Part shown: positions 16,376 to 24,033 of the stretch, one piece after another | How positions within the stretch are numbered: position 1 is the stretch's first letter | How the letters are laid out: the number at the start of each line of letters is the position of its first letter | From: DATFQI01 sp963816955 | GTDB lineage: Bacteria > Actinomycetota > Thermoleophilia > Solirubrobacterales > Solirubrobacteraceae | NCBI GenBank assembly: GCA_963816955.1 | Contig: CAWFME010000001.1 | Coordinates: forward strand, 81,559-145,558 | Direction of reading: 5' to 3' | DNA length: 64,000 nucleotides | Translations under genes and position numbers: made by a program | The notes under the pieces: model-generated | Told to the model about the DNA's origin: nothing | Databases searched by the model: none | What the model saw: only the letters and a program-made list of their open reading frames with translations

Positions 16376-17338
16376 TCAGAGCAGGCGGTCGAACCAGCCA
16401 CGGACATCGCGCTGGGTGACGTTGCCACCGCACACGACGAAGCCCAGTGAGACGTCGTCGTGGGCGCGCTCGATGACCTGCAGCGCGGCTGGGACGAGGC
16501 AGCCGGTCGCCGGCTCGACCCACAGCTTGGCCTCCTCGGCGAAGGCCACCATTCCGCGTGCGGCCTCGGCGTCGGGCACCACGAAGACCTCCTCGACCAG
16601 CGCGTGGACGTGGTCGAGCGTGAGCTGTGACACGTGCGGCGCGCTGAGGGTGCTCGCGATCGAGGACGGCGCGATGTCCACCGGCTCGCCCGCGGCGAGC
16701 GCGCGGGCCATGGCGTCGGCGCCCTCCGTCTCCACGCCCCAGATCCGCACGCCCGGCAGCAGCGCCTTGATCGCGACGGCCACGCCGGAGATCAGCGCGC
16801 CGCCGCCGATGCTCACCAGGACGTCGGTCAGCGGCGGCGCGTCCTCGGCGAGCTCGAGGCCCACCGTCCCCTGGCCGGCGACCACCGTCGGGTCGTCGAA
16901 CGGGTGCACCAGCGTCATGCCGTCCGCCACCAACTCGTCGAGCAGCGCGAACGCGGAAGCCATGTCCTCGGTCAGCCGCAGCTCGGCGCCCGCAGCGCGA
17001 ATGCGCTCGATCGACCGCGGCGGAGCGGTCTTCGCCATCACGACCGTCGCGCGGACGTCCATTCCGCCGGCGACCTCCGCGACGGCGATGCCGTGGTTGC
17101 CGCCGCTCACCGCAACGACCCCTGCGTCGCGCTCCCCGGGGCTCAGCCCGAGCAGCTTCGTCGCGACACCCCGAGGCTTGAACGACCCGGATCGCTGGAG
17201 CAGCTCGAGCTTGAGCGTGACCGGAACGCCGAGCAGCGCGCTCATCCCAGGACTTGCCACCGTCGGCGTCCGCTCGACATGGCCGGTGATCGTCCGCGCG
17301 GCAGCGCGGATGTCATCGACGGAAAGCAGGTTCGCCAT
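16376..17338 (-). CDS. PLP-dependent threonine/serine dehydratase family enzyme
   Basis: This 320-residue fold-type II PLP enzyme has the cofactor lysine in SGSFKPRG (Lys54), the phosphate/substrate loop SGGNHG, and the glycine loop IGGGALISG. The length matches catabolic threonine dehydratases, serine racemases and ectoine-type hydroxylases' neighbours rather than IlvA, because no C-terminal ACT regulatory domain is present. It probably deaminates threonine or serine, or a related beta-hydroxy amino acid. The start ATG 17338 has no clear Shine-Dalgarno. Confidence 0.85.
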   Translation of the reverse strand: MANLLSVDDIRAAARTITGHVERTPTVASPGMSALLGVPVTLKLELLQRSGSFKPRGVATKLLGLSPGERDAGVVAVSGGNHGIAVAEVAGGMDVRATVVMAKTAPPRSIERIRAAGAELRLTEDMASAFALLDELVADGMTLVHPFDDPTVVAGQGTVGLELAEDAPPLTDVLVSIGGGALISGVAVAIKALLPGVRIWGVETEGADAMARALAAGEPVDIAPSSIASTLSAPHVSQLTLDHVHALVEEVFVVPDAEAARGMVAFAEEAKLWVEPATGCLVPAALQVIERAHDDVSLGFVVCGGNVTQRDVRGWFDRLL

Positions 17339-17645
17339 CGCCGTCACGCTACCGGCGCACTCGAAAGCAAGAGCGGCTCCGCACAGCGTCCCTCTCGCGC
17401 GAAGCGCGGCTCGAGCAGGACCGTCGCCCGGCGCATACTCCCCGCGCGGCGAATTCGAGGTGTTCTGGGACAGCCCAGAAAGCCTGGCGGGTGACCTGCG
17501 GGTCGTCGCTCCGATCGCCGGCAGGCGGGCAGAGTGTCGCGAGGGGGAAGCAGGACGGCGTCGTCCGACGCCTTTCGGGACCGGCGAGCACTTCACGGGC
17601 CCCGGCAAGGTGGGCGGACCGCAGGCCGTGAGCGTCTGCGCTAAC
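17339..17645. other. Divergent intergenic region
   Basis: This 307-bp spacer separates the leftward dehydratase and the rightward arsR pair. It contains two small hairpins, TTCTGGG/CCCAGAA (17463-17480) and GGCGTCG/CGACGCC followed by TTT (17557-17575). I see no riboswitch or T-box signature and no supported gene. Confidence 0.45.
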
Positions 17646-17665
17646 CTACAACCAAATGGTTGTAG
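17646..17665. promoter_or_regulatory. ArsR operator overlapping the arsR start codon
   Basis: CTACAACC (17646-17653) and GGTTGTAG (17658-17665) form a perfect 8-bp inverted repeat with a 4-bp centre that contains the ATG of the ArsR gene (17656). ArsR-family regulators paired with SRPBCC genes typically autorepress through such palindromes. Confidence 0.75.
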
Positions 17666-17985
17666 GTACCGTCGATCAGCTCTTCAGCGGCCTCGCCGAT
17701 CCGACGCGGCGCGACATTCTGCGCCGCTGCGCGATCGATGCCCCGTCGGTGTCGCGGCTAGCCGAGGCCTATCCGATCAGCTTCGCCGCGGTCCAGAAGC
17801 ACGTAGCCGTGCTCGAGCGCGCCGGCCTGGTGGCCAAGGAGCGCCGCGGGCGGGAGACGCTCGTGCGCACCGACGCCGCCGCGGTCTCCCGGGCACGGCG
17901 CGCGCTCGACGAGCTCGAAGACCTGTGGCGCGGCCGCGTGGCCCGCATGTCCGAAGTCCTCTCCGAAGAAGGGAACCCGCAGTGA
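17656..17985 (+). CDS. ArsR-family transcriptional regulator
   Basis: This 109-residue winged-helix protein has the signature LFSGLADPTRRDILRRC, recognition helix FAAVQKHVAVLERAGLV and wing KERRGRETLVRT. No metal-binding Cys pair typical of ArsR/SmtB sensors is seen; the single Cys is in the first helix. Its gene overlaps the SRPBCC gene by GTGA. This pair is a common actinobacterial arrangement in which the regulator controls its AHSA1-like partner. The ATG lies inside its own operator, implying a leaderless or very short leader transcript. Confidence 0.9.
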   Translation: MVVGTVDQLFSGLADPTRRDILRRCAIDAPSVSRLAEAYPISFAAVQKHVAVLERAGLVAKERRGRETLVRTDAAAVSRARRALDELEDLWRGRVARMSEVLSEEGNPQ

Positions 17986-18467
17986 CCGTCACCAACGTCG
18001 ACAAGGACCTCGACGCCCGCACCCTGACCATCACCGCCGAGTTCGATGCGCCGCTCGAACGCGTGTGGGAGCTGTGGGCCGACCCGCGCAAGCTCGAGCG
18101 CTGGTGGGGGCCGCCGGGGGCGCCTTCGACCTTCGAGCGCCACGAGCTCGAGCCCGGCGGCACCGTCACCTACTTCATGACCAGTCCGGAGGGCGAGCGC
18201 TTCTACGGCGTCTGGCGCGTCGTCGCGGTCGACCCGCCGCGGTCGCTGGACGTCGAGGACTCCTTCGCGGACGCCGAAGGCAACATCAATCCCGACATGC
18301 CCACCGGGCAGATGCACATGCGCCTCACTGAGAAGGACGGGCGCACGCGCATGGAGCTCATCTCGGTCAACGCCAGCAAGGAGGAGATGCAGCAGCTGCT
18401 CGACATGGGCGCCGCCGAGGGCATGCAGCAGGCGATCGGCCAGATGGACGCGCTGCTCGCCGAGTAG
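17982..18467 (+). CDS. SRPBCC (AHSA1-like) domain protein
   Basis: The 161-residue product has a START/AHSA1-type fold: FDAPLERVWELWADPRKLERWW, then GGTVTYFMTSPEGERFYGVW, and a long C-terminal helix. It forms a hydrophobic ligand cavity, but the ligand is unknown. GTG 17982 overlaps the arsR stop, so expression follows the regulator. Confidence 0.88.
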   Translation: MTVTNVDKDLDARTLTITAEFDAPLERVWELWADPRKLERWWGPPGAPSTFERHELEPGGTVTYFMTSPEGERFYGVWRVVAVDPPRSLDVEDSFADAEGNINPDMPTGQMHMRLTEKDGRTRMELISVNASKEEMQQLLDMGAAEGMQQAIGQMDALLAE

Positions 18468-18620
18468 CGTCCGCGGCGGGACGAGGCCGGCTACGCGCGA
18501 TGGTCGTCGGTCGCCGGGGCGCGGCCGGTGGGCGTGGGTGCGGGTCTGACCGATGGCCGGGTGGTCCTGCCGTGCGCGAGCAGCGATCGTTGAGCCGGGC
18601 CCGCCGGGGCTACTCAACGT

Positions 18621-18652
18621 GGGTGGTGTACGCCGGGGTGGCTGCCCAAGGG
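18621..18652 (-). repeat. 32-bp dispersed repeat, copy B
   Basis: This is the exact inverted copy of 15869-15900, lying 22 bp before the hairpin at 18674. Both copies are in spacers, which argues against a protein-coding motif. Confidence 0.75.
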
Positions 18653-18673
18653 TCCGTGGGCGGGTCGCGGCGG

Positions 18674-18724
18674 GTCCTTCCGGAGCGCTCGAGCGCAAGC
18701 TTGCGCGCGCTGCTCCGGAAGGAC
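18674..18724. terminator. Large bidirectional hairpin between convergent genes
   Basis: GTCCTTCCGGAGC (18674-18686) pairs perfectly with GCTCCGGAAGGAC (18712-18724), and the loop holds a second palindrome GCGCAAGCTTGCGC. The position between two convergent stops suggests a shared terminator, although no T-tract follows. Confidence 0.6.
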
Positions 18725-18771
18725 ACGAGCGCGGCCCGCCCTCAGCAACGCCGGGACGCGGCTGGGCGCGC

Positions 18772-19944
18772 TCAGAGCCGGACGCGCACGTCCCACAGCT
18801 CCGGGAAGCAGCGGCGGTCGAGCGTCGTCTTCAGGTACGGGACGCCGGGCGAGCCGCCCGTGCCGGGGCGGCTGCCGATCTCGCGCGCGGCCATCAGCAC
18901 GTGGTGCTGGCGCCAGAGGGCGATCCCCTCGTCGTGGTCGACGAGCCGCTCCGCGACGCGGTGCAGCCAGGCGCGCTGCGGGTCCTGCTCGTGGTCGCGG
19001 TAGAGCTGCGCGAGCGCCTCCAGGCGCTCCTCGCGGTCGTCGGGCAGCCCCGCGCACGCGCGGAACGCCTCGTACAAGTCCGGGCCGGAGGGCGGCTCGG
19101 CGTCGGAGGGGAACTTGTCGCGCAGCCCGGAGATCCACTCGATCTTGCGGAACTGCACGGACTGGAAGCCCGAGGCGGGCGCGAGCGGGTCGCGGAACTC
19201 GAGGAAGCCGTCGGGACTCATCGTCTCGAGCACGTCGAGGTGCTTGAGCAGCAGCCGCTCGATCTCCACCGTGCGCTCCAGACGCGGGTGCGCGACATGC
19301 GGGCGGCCGGCCAGCAGCTCGTCGCGGGCGCGCTGCAGCTCGTGCAGGATCAGCTTGAACCACAGCTCGTACGACTGGTGGACGACGATGAACAGCAGCT
19401 CGTCGTGGGCGTCCGGGGTGAGCGGGCGCTGGAGGCCCAGCAGGTCGTCGATCAGCAGGTAGGTCGCGTAGTCCGTGCCGCCGCTGCGCGGCCGCGCGGG
19501 CTCGGCTGCGGGGTGGGCCGGCTCAGGAGCGGGCCCGGCGCCGTCGGGGTCCGCGTCGAGCGCCTGGTTGACGAGCTTGTCGGCGCCGGCGTTCTCGGCG
19601 CGCGGCACCGAGCGGATCGACCACCGGCTGAAGGCGTCCAGCGCCTGCCGGGCCTGCGCGTGCAGCGGCTTCATGTCAGGGTGCTTGACCTTGTAGGTGC
19701 CGTTGACCTGCTTGGCGATCAGCTCGGAGTCGTTGACGACGTCCACCTCGTCCGCCCCGAGCGCCCGCGCGCGCTGCAGCCCGAGCAGCAGCGCCCGGTA
19801 CTCGGCGACGTTGTTGGTCGCCGTGCCGATCAGCTCGGCGGCCTCGTCGAGCTCCTCGCCCTCGGGCGAGGTGACGATGGCGGCCGCCGCGGCCGGACCT
19901 GGGTTGCCGCGGGCACCGCCGTCCACGTGGACGACGACCTTCAC
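18772..19944 (-). CDS. Fusion of RNase HI and tryptophan 2,3-dioxygenase
   Basis: This single 390-codon frame joins two complete enzymes. Residues 1-130 are an RNase HI domain with the DEDD set at Asp8, Glu48, Asp72 and Asp122, which cuts RNA in RNA/DNA hybrids. After an Ala/Pro-rich linker (131-154), residues 155-390 are a heme tryptophan 2,3-dioxygenase: VVHQSYELWF (His189), FRDPLAPASGFQS (Arg251), the heme-ligand region WRQHHVLMAAREIG (His347/348) and GTGGSPGVPYL. TDO opens tryptophan to N-formylkynurenine. Between 19605 and 19441 the coding strand has no ATG, GTG or TTG, so TDO has no start of its own. GTG 19944 lacks a clear Shine-Dalgarno. No other kynurenine-pathway gene is adjacent. 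Confidence 0.88.
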   Translation of the reverse strand: MKVVVHVDGGARGNPGPAAAAAIVTSPEGEELDEAAELIGTATNNVAEYRALLLGLQRARALGADEVDVVNDSELIAKQVNGTYKVKHPDMKPLHAQARQALDAFSRWSIRSVPRAENAGADKLVNQALDADPDGAGPAPEPAHPAAEPARPRSGGTDYATYLLIDDLLGLQRPLTPDAHDELLFIVVHQSYELWFKLILHELQRARDELLAGRPHVAHPRLERTVEIERLLLKHLDVLETMSPDGFLEFRDPLAPASGFQSVQFRKIEWISGLRDKFPSDAEPPSGPDLYEAFRACAGLPDDREERLEALAQLYRDHEQDPQRAWLHRVAERLVDHDEGIALWRQHHVLMAAREIGSRPGTGGSPGVPYLKTTLDRRCFPELWDVRVRL

Positions 19945-19954
19945 CCCGAAGAGG

Positions 19955-20167
19955 CTATGCGTCGGAGGCGAGCGGTGCGAAGTCGCCGGTCACGCGCGGG
20001 CGCCGCCGGTCGCGCACCTCGCGCATCCCGCCGCCGCCGCCGGCCTCCCGGCGCTCCTGCTTGCGGCGGTCGACGATGACCGTCACGTTCGGGTCGTCCT
20101 CGTAGTAGGAGGCGAGCTTCTCGTAGAGCTCATCCGCCAGGGGTTCCGGAACGACGCAGTAGATCAC
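19955..20167 (-). CDS. Conserved hypothetical protein, about 70 aa
   Basis: From GTG 20167 the product begins VIYCVVPEPLADELYEKLAS and contains the acidic/basic core YYEDDPNVTVIVDRRKQERR, a pattern I recognise from small uncharacterised actinobacterial proteins. An in-frame ATG at 20212 would add 15 residues, but the conserved region starts at IYCVV. It ends 10 bp before the RNase HI-TDO gene and is probably co-transcribed. Confidence 0.65.
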   Translation of the reverse strand: MIYCVVPEPLADELYEKLASYYEDDPNVTVIVDRRKQERREAGGGGGMREVRDRRRPRVTGDFAPLASDA

Positions 20168-20233
20168 GGGGAGGATGCTAGCCACTGGACCCGCCGGACG
20201 GCATTCGTCCATCCGTCGAGTTCCCTTGACCCG

Positions 20234-20981
20234 CTAGCTGAGGTGGAGACCGCCACGGTCGTCGGCGGCGGCGTTCGCGACCGTCTCGTCGGCGGAGAGC
20301 TCGGACAGCTCGTCGCCCTGCGCGTCGCGCCGGACGCCGCCGGCCTCGTCGGAGAGGTCGATCTCGTAGCGGTACCAGGACAGCTCCCACATGACCGTGA
20401 TCGCGACCACGCTGGGGCGGTCCGGGAGCGGGCGCACGCACACCTGCGGGGCGCCGAGGGAGCGGGCGACGCCGCCGACCGTGCGCGTGTGGTCCGAGGC
20501 GTTGAAGACCTCGAGCGCGCGCTCCATCTTCAGGTCGGCGTTCGTGGGCACCGCGCGCACGTGGCGCGGGCGGCGCGGCGCCTCGACGGCGGGCTCGGGC
20601 GGCTCCTCGCGGTCGCGGTCGCGGTCGCGGTCGCGCTCCCGCTCGCGCTCGCGGTGGCGCGACGGCGCCGGTGCGGGCGTGATCTCGTCGGCCTCGATCT
20701 CGTCGTTGACCTCGCGCGCGCGCTCGCGGCGCGAGCGCAGGCGGTCCAGGAACGAGCGGCCGCGACCCTCCCCGCGCGGATGGCGCAGGGCGAGGTCGTC
20801 GCCGCCGGACTCGCGGAATCCAGCCCTCGTGCTGGGCGCGGGCCGTGCACAGCTCGCAGACCTGCCGCCGCTGGCCCGCCACGAGGTAGCCCTCGGCGTG
20901 CTCGCCGCGCAGGAGCGTGCGCCCGCAGATGTCGCAGGCCACGTCCTCCTGGTTGGTCTTGATGTCCGTGGTCCTCGGCAC
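20234..20981 (-). CDS. Zinc-ribbon protein with Arg/Glu repeat linker, one frameshift
   Basis: The N-terminal segment has CDICGRTLLRGE and VCELCTARAQHEGW, two CxxC knuckles that should bind zinc. A single-base shift near 20812-20826 (likely an extra T or C in ATTCCGC) separates this from the rest: a charged linker with RERERERDRDRDRD repeats, and a C-terminal domain (LEVFNASDHTRTVGGVARSL, VVAITVMWELSWYRYEIDLS) of unknown function. The start is uncertain: GTG 20981 or GTG 20942, the latter only 2 bp from an AGGAGG. The function is not known. Confidence 0.65.
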
Positions 20982-21016
20982 CGGACCGGCGAGTCTAGAA
21001 CGTAACGTCGCACGCG

Positions 21017-21083
21017 AATGCCGGGCGCAAGCGCGGTGCCGCGCTGCGACACCGCGCCCGGCATTTGCGGGCGAAACCCGCAA
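21017..21083 (-). terminator. Double-hairpin terminator after the EF-G paralogue
   Basis: Immediately after the stop codon, TTGCGGG/CCCGCAA (21065-21083) forms a 7-bp stem with a 5-nt loop. It is followed by a 12-bp perfect stem AATGCCGGGCGC/GCGCCCGGCATT (21017-21065). This is the strongest terminator-like structure in the window. Confidence 0.75.
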
Positions 21084-23150
21084 TCAGTGCGTTAGAGCTT
21101 CTTCCTCCTCCGCCGCCTTCGCGATGACCTTCTGGGCGAGGTGCGCGGGCACCTCCTCGTAGCGCAGGAACTCGAGCCCGTACTCGCCCTGGCCGCCCGT
21201 GATCGAGCGCAGGTCGGGCGCGTAGCTGAGCATCTCCGCCATCGGGACCTCGGCCTTGACCTCGGTCATGCCGCCCACGGCCTCGGTGCCGAGCGGGCGG
21301 CCGCGGCGCGAGGACAGGTCGCCCATGACGTCGCCGACCGACTCGTCGGGCACGGAGGCCGTGACGAGCATGATCGGCTCCAGCAGCACCGGCTGGGCCC
21401 GCGAGAGGGCGTCCTTCATGGCGATCGAGCCGGCCATCTTGAACGCCATCTCCGACGAGTCGACCGTGTGGTAGCTGCCGTCGAAGAGCCGCACGCGCAC
21501 GCCCTTGATGGGATAGCCGGCGATCGCGCCCGACTGCATCGCCTCCAGCACGCCCTTCTCGACCGCCGGGATGAACCCGGTCGGGATCACGCCGCCCTTG
21601 ATCGCGTTGACGAACTCGAAGCCGTCGCCGTCGGGCAGCGGCTCGATCTCGATGTGGCAGTCGCCGAACTGGCCGCGCCCGCCCGTCTGCTTCTTGTGGC
21701 GGCCGTGGGCCTTGGCGGAGCCGCGGATCGTCTCCTGGTAGGGCACGCGCGGCGGCTTGAGGTTGACCTCGGCGCCGAAGCGCGACTTCATGCGGTCCAC
21801 GATCACCTCGACGTGGATCTGCGACAAACCCGCCACGATCTGCTCGCCCGTCTGCGGGTCGCGGTGCAGGTCGATCGTCGGGTCCTCCTCCTGGAGGCGC
21901 CGCAGGGCGGTGTAGGCCTTGTCCTCGTCGCCGACCGGCTCCATCGCGAACGCCATCACCGGCGCGGGCAGCTTGATCGAGGGCATCGAGATCGGCTGGT
22001 CGCGCTCGGCGAGCCAGTCCCCGGCCCGCGTCTCCTTGAGCTTGGCCACCGCGCCGATGTCGCCCGGCCCGAACGAGTCGGCGTGCGTGACGTCCTTGCC
22101 CTGCGGGACGAGCAGCTGGCCGATCCGCTCCTTGTGGTGGGTGCGGGTGTTGAGCACGTGGGTGTCGTGGGTCATGACGCCCTGGTAGACGCGGAACAGG
22201 TTGATGCGGCCCGCGAACGGATCGGCGCGCGTCTTGAACACGTAGGCGAACATCTCGCCGTCCTCGCTCGGCTCGAGCGTCATGTCCGCGAGCTCCAGGC
22301 CGCCGTGCTGCACGGGCGACGGGAGGTCGTCGACGATCGCCTCCAGCAGGCGGTCGGCGCCCAGGTGCGCGGTCGCCACGCCGCACGTCACCGGGAAGAT
22401 GTGGCCGTGGTCGGTGCCGTCCTCGAGCGCGCCGACGATCTCGTCGTGGGAGATCTCCTCGCCCTCGAGGTAGCGCTCCATCAGCGTCTCGGAGTTCTCG
22501 GCGACCTCGTCCATGAGCTTCTCGCGGTACTCCTGCGCGAGGTCGGCGAGATCGTCCGGGATCGGGATCTCCTTGCAGTTGTCCTTGCCGGAGCCGTCGT
22601 AGGCGTAGGCCTTCATGTCGACGAGGTCGATCAGCCCGCGGACGTCGTGCTCGGAGCCGATCGGGATCTCGGTCGCCACGACGTGCGGCCCGAACGCGGC
22701 CTTCAGGCTCTCGAGGGCGCGGAAGAAGTCCGCCCGCTCGCGGTCGAGCATGTTCACGTAGACCAGCCGCGCCACGCCGAGCTCCTCGGCGCGCTGCCAC
22801 AGGCGCTGCGTGCCGACCTCGACGCCCATGACCGCGTTGACGACGAACACGGCCGACTCGCACACGCGCAGCGCGCCGAGGGCATCGGCGATGAAGGACG
22901 GCTCGCCGGGCGTGTCGATCAGGTTGACCTTCACGTCGCGCCAGTCGAAGGAGGCCAGCGACGCCGAGATCGACATCCCGCGCGACTTCTCGTCCTCGTC
23001 GGAGTCCGAGACCGTCGTACCGTCAGCCACCGAGCCGAGACGGGTGGTCGCGCCGGCCTCGAACATCAGGGCCTCGTGCAGCGACGTCTTCCCGCTCCCC
23101 CGGTGGCCCACCAACGCCACGTTGCGGATCCTGTCTGCAGGATGGGACAT
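21084..23150 (-). CDS. EF-G-like translational GTPase paralogue
   Basis: The 688-residue protein has all five EF-G domains, including the LSQIHVEVIVDRMKSRFGAE and GGRGQFGDCHIEIEPLPDG regions. The G domain is atypical: the P-loop is GHRGSGKTS instead of GHIDAGKTT, and the G3 motif is DTPGEPSF, with Glu83 where canonical EF-G has the catalytic His. This places it in the EF-G2/FusA2-like group (mycobacterial members also deviate at this His), whose role is not translocation by default. I chose ATG 23150 with AGCGAGG about 8 bp upstream. It follows the sigma-factor gene. Confidence 0.88.
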   Translation of the reverse strand: MSHPADRIRNVALVGHRGSGKTSLHEALMFEAGATTRLGSVADGTTVSDSDEDEKSRGMSISASLASFDWRDVKVNLIDTPGEPSFIADALGALRVCESAVFVVNAVMGVEVGTQRLWQRAEELGVARLVYVNMLDRERADFFRALESLKAAFGPHVVATEIPIGSEHDVRGLIDLVDMKAYAYDGSGKDNCKEIPIPDDLADLAQEYREKLMDEVAENSETLMERYLEGEEISHDEIVGALEDGTDHGHIFPVTCGVATAHLGADRLLEAIVDDLPSPVQHGGLELADMTLEPSEDGEMFAYVFKTRADPFAGRINLFRVYQGVMTHDTHVLNTRTHHKERIGQLLVPQGKDVTHADSFGPGDIGAVAKLKETRAGDWLAERDQPISMPSIKLPAPVMAFAMEPVGDEDKAYTALRRLQEEDPTIDLHRDPQTGEQIVAGLSQIHVEVIVDRMKSRFGAEVNLKPPRVPYQETIRGSAKAHGRHKKQTGGRGQFGDCHIEIEPLPDGDGFEFVNAIKGGVIPTGFIPAVEKGVLEAMQSGAIAGYPIKGVRVRLFDGSYHTVDSSEMAFKMAGSIAMKDALSRAQPVLLEPIMLVTASVPDESVGDVMGDLSSRRGRPLGTEAVGGMTEVKAEVPMAEMLSYAPDLRSITGGQGEYGLEFLRYEEVPAHLAQKVIAKAAEEEEALTH

Positions 23151-23174
23151 GCCCGGCACCTCGCTCTCCTCAGC

Positions 23175-23196
23175 CTCCCCCTCCCTCAAGGGGGAG
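23175..23196 (-). terminator. Hairpin between sigma factor and EF-G paralogue genes
   Basis: CTCCCCCT (23175-23182) and AGGGGGAG (23189-23196) form a perfect 8-bp stem with a 6-nt loop, 25 bp upstream of the EF-G-like start. It may attenuate readthrough from the sigma gene or cap the leader. Confidence 0.5.
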
Positions 23197-23211
23197 ATGG
23201 AAGCGGGGAAG

Positions 23212-24033
23212 TTACCGGAGGTTGTCGCCCTGGAGGCGGCTCTTGAGCCGCAGCACGGCCTTCGTGTGCAGCTGGGAGATGCGCGACTCGGTCACGCCGA
23301 GGACCTCGCCGATCTCGCGCAGGGTCAGGTTCTCGTAGTAGTAGAGCGCGATCACGAGCTTCTCGCGCTCGGGCAGCGCCGAGATCGCGTCGGCCAGGCG
23401 GTCCTTGAGCTCGGAGGCGTCGAGGATCTGCTGGGGGTCCGGCGCGTCCGGGTCGTGCAGGGTGTCCAGCAGCGAGACCTGGTCGCCGGAGGAGTCCGAG
23501 ACCGCCCACAGCTCGTCGAGCGCGACCACGGTCGAGTTGGAGATCTTGACCAGCGACTCCTGGAACTCCTCGACCGAGAGGTTGAGCTCGCGGGCCATCT
23601 CCTCGTCGGTCGGCGTCCGGTGCAGGCGGTGCTCGAGCTTGCCGTGCACGCGCTCGATCTCGCGGGCGCGGGCGCGCACGGAGCGCGGCACCCAGTCCAG
23701 CGAGCGCAGCTCGTCGATGATCGCGCCCTTGATGCGCGTGATCGCGTACGTCTCGAACTTGATCTCGCGCTCGGGATCGAAGCGCTCGATCGCGTTGATG
23801 AGCCCGATCAGACCGTAGGAGATGAGATCGGATTCCTCGACGTGCGCGGGCAGGCCGGAGGACATCCGGCCGGCGACGTACTTGACCAGCGGTGAGTAGG
23901 CGACCACGAGCTGCTCGCGCGCCCGATCGGAACCGCTCCCCTTGTAGCGGCGCCAGAGCTCCCGGAGCTCGATCGCTTTGACGTTGGTCTCCAGTGTCAG
24001 TCTCCGCCTAGGCCCTCGGGTGGCTGCGCTCAT
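23212..24033 (-). CDS. whiG: RNA polymerase sigma factor, FliA/WhiG type
   Basis: This 273-residue group-3 sigma factor has region 2 (VAYSPLVKYVAGRMSSGLPA, ESDLISYGLIGLINAIERFD, FETYAITRIKGAIIDELRSL), region 3 (LEHRLHRTPTDEEMARELNL) and region 4 (LPEREKLVIALYYYENLTLR, IGEVLGVTESRISQLHTKA). The family controls flagellar, sporulation or stress regulons. No flagellar genes are visible here, so WhiG-like naming is tentative. ATG 24033 lies 26 bp inside the upstream recombinase-like gene. Confidence 0.9.
   Translation of the reverse strand: MSAATRGPRRRLTLETNVKAIELRELWRRYKGSGSDRAREQLVVAYSPLVKYVAGRMSSGLPAHVEESDLISYGLIGLINAIERFDPEREIKFETYAITRIKGAIIDELRSLDWVPRSVRARAREIERVHGKLEHRLHRTPTDEEMARELNLSVEEFQESLVKISNSTVVALDELWAVSDSSGDQVSLLDTLHDPDAPDPQQILDASELKDRLADAISALPEREKLVIALYYYENLTLREIGEVLGVTESRISQLHTKAVLRLKSRLQGDNLR

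Larger units (their letters stand above)
18468..18771. other. Convergent intergenic region with repeat and large hairpin
   Basis: This 304-bp spacer separates two convergent genes. It contains copy B of the 32-bp dispersed repeat and a long hairpin, both listed separately. No coding sequence is supported. Confidence 0.6.

Noticed and set aside
17339..17645. Possible T-box or amino-acid leader ahead of the PLP dehydratase
   Set aside because: No T-box TGG-ACC-type motif, leader peptide with Thr/Ile runs, or terminator/antiterminator pair was seen.
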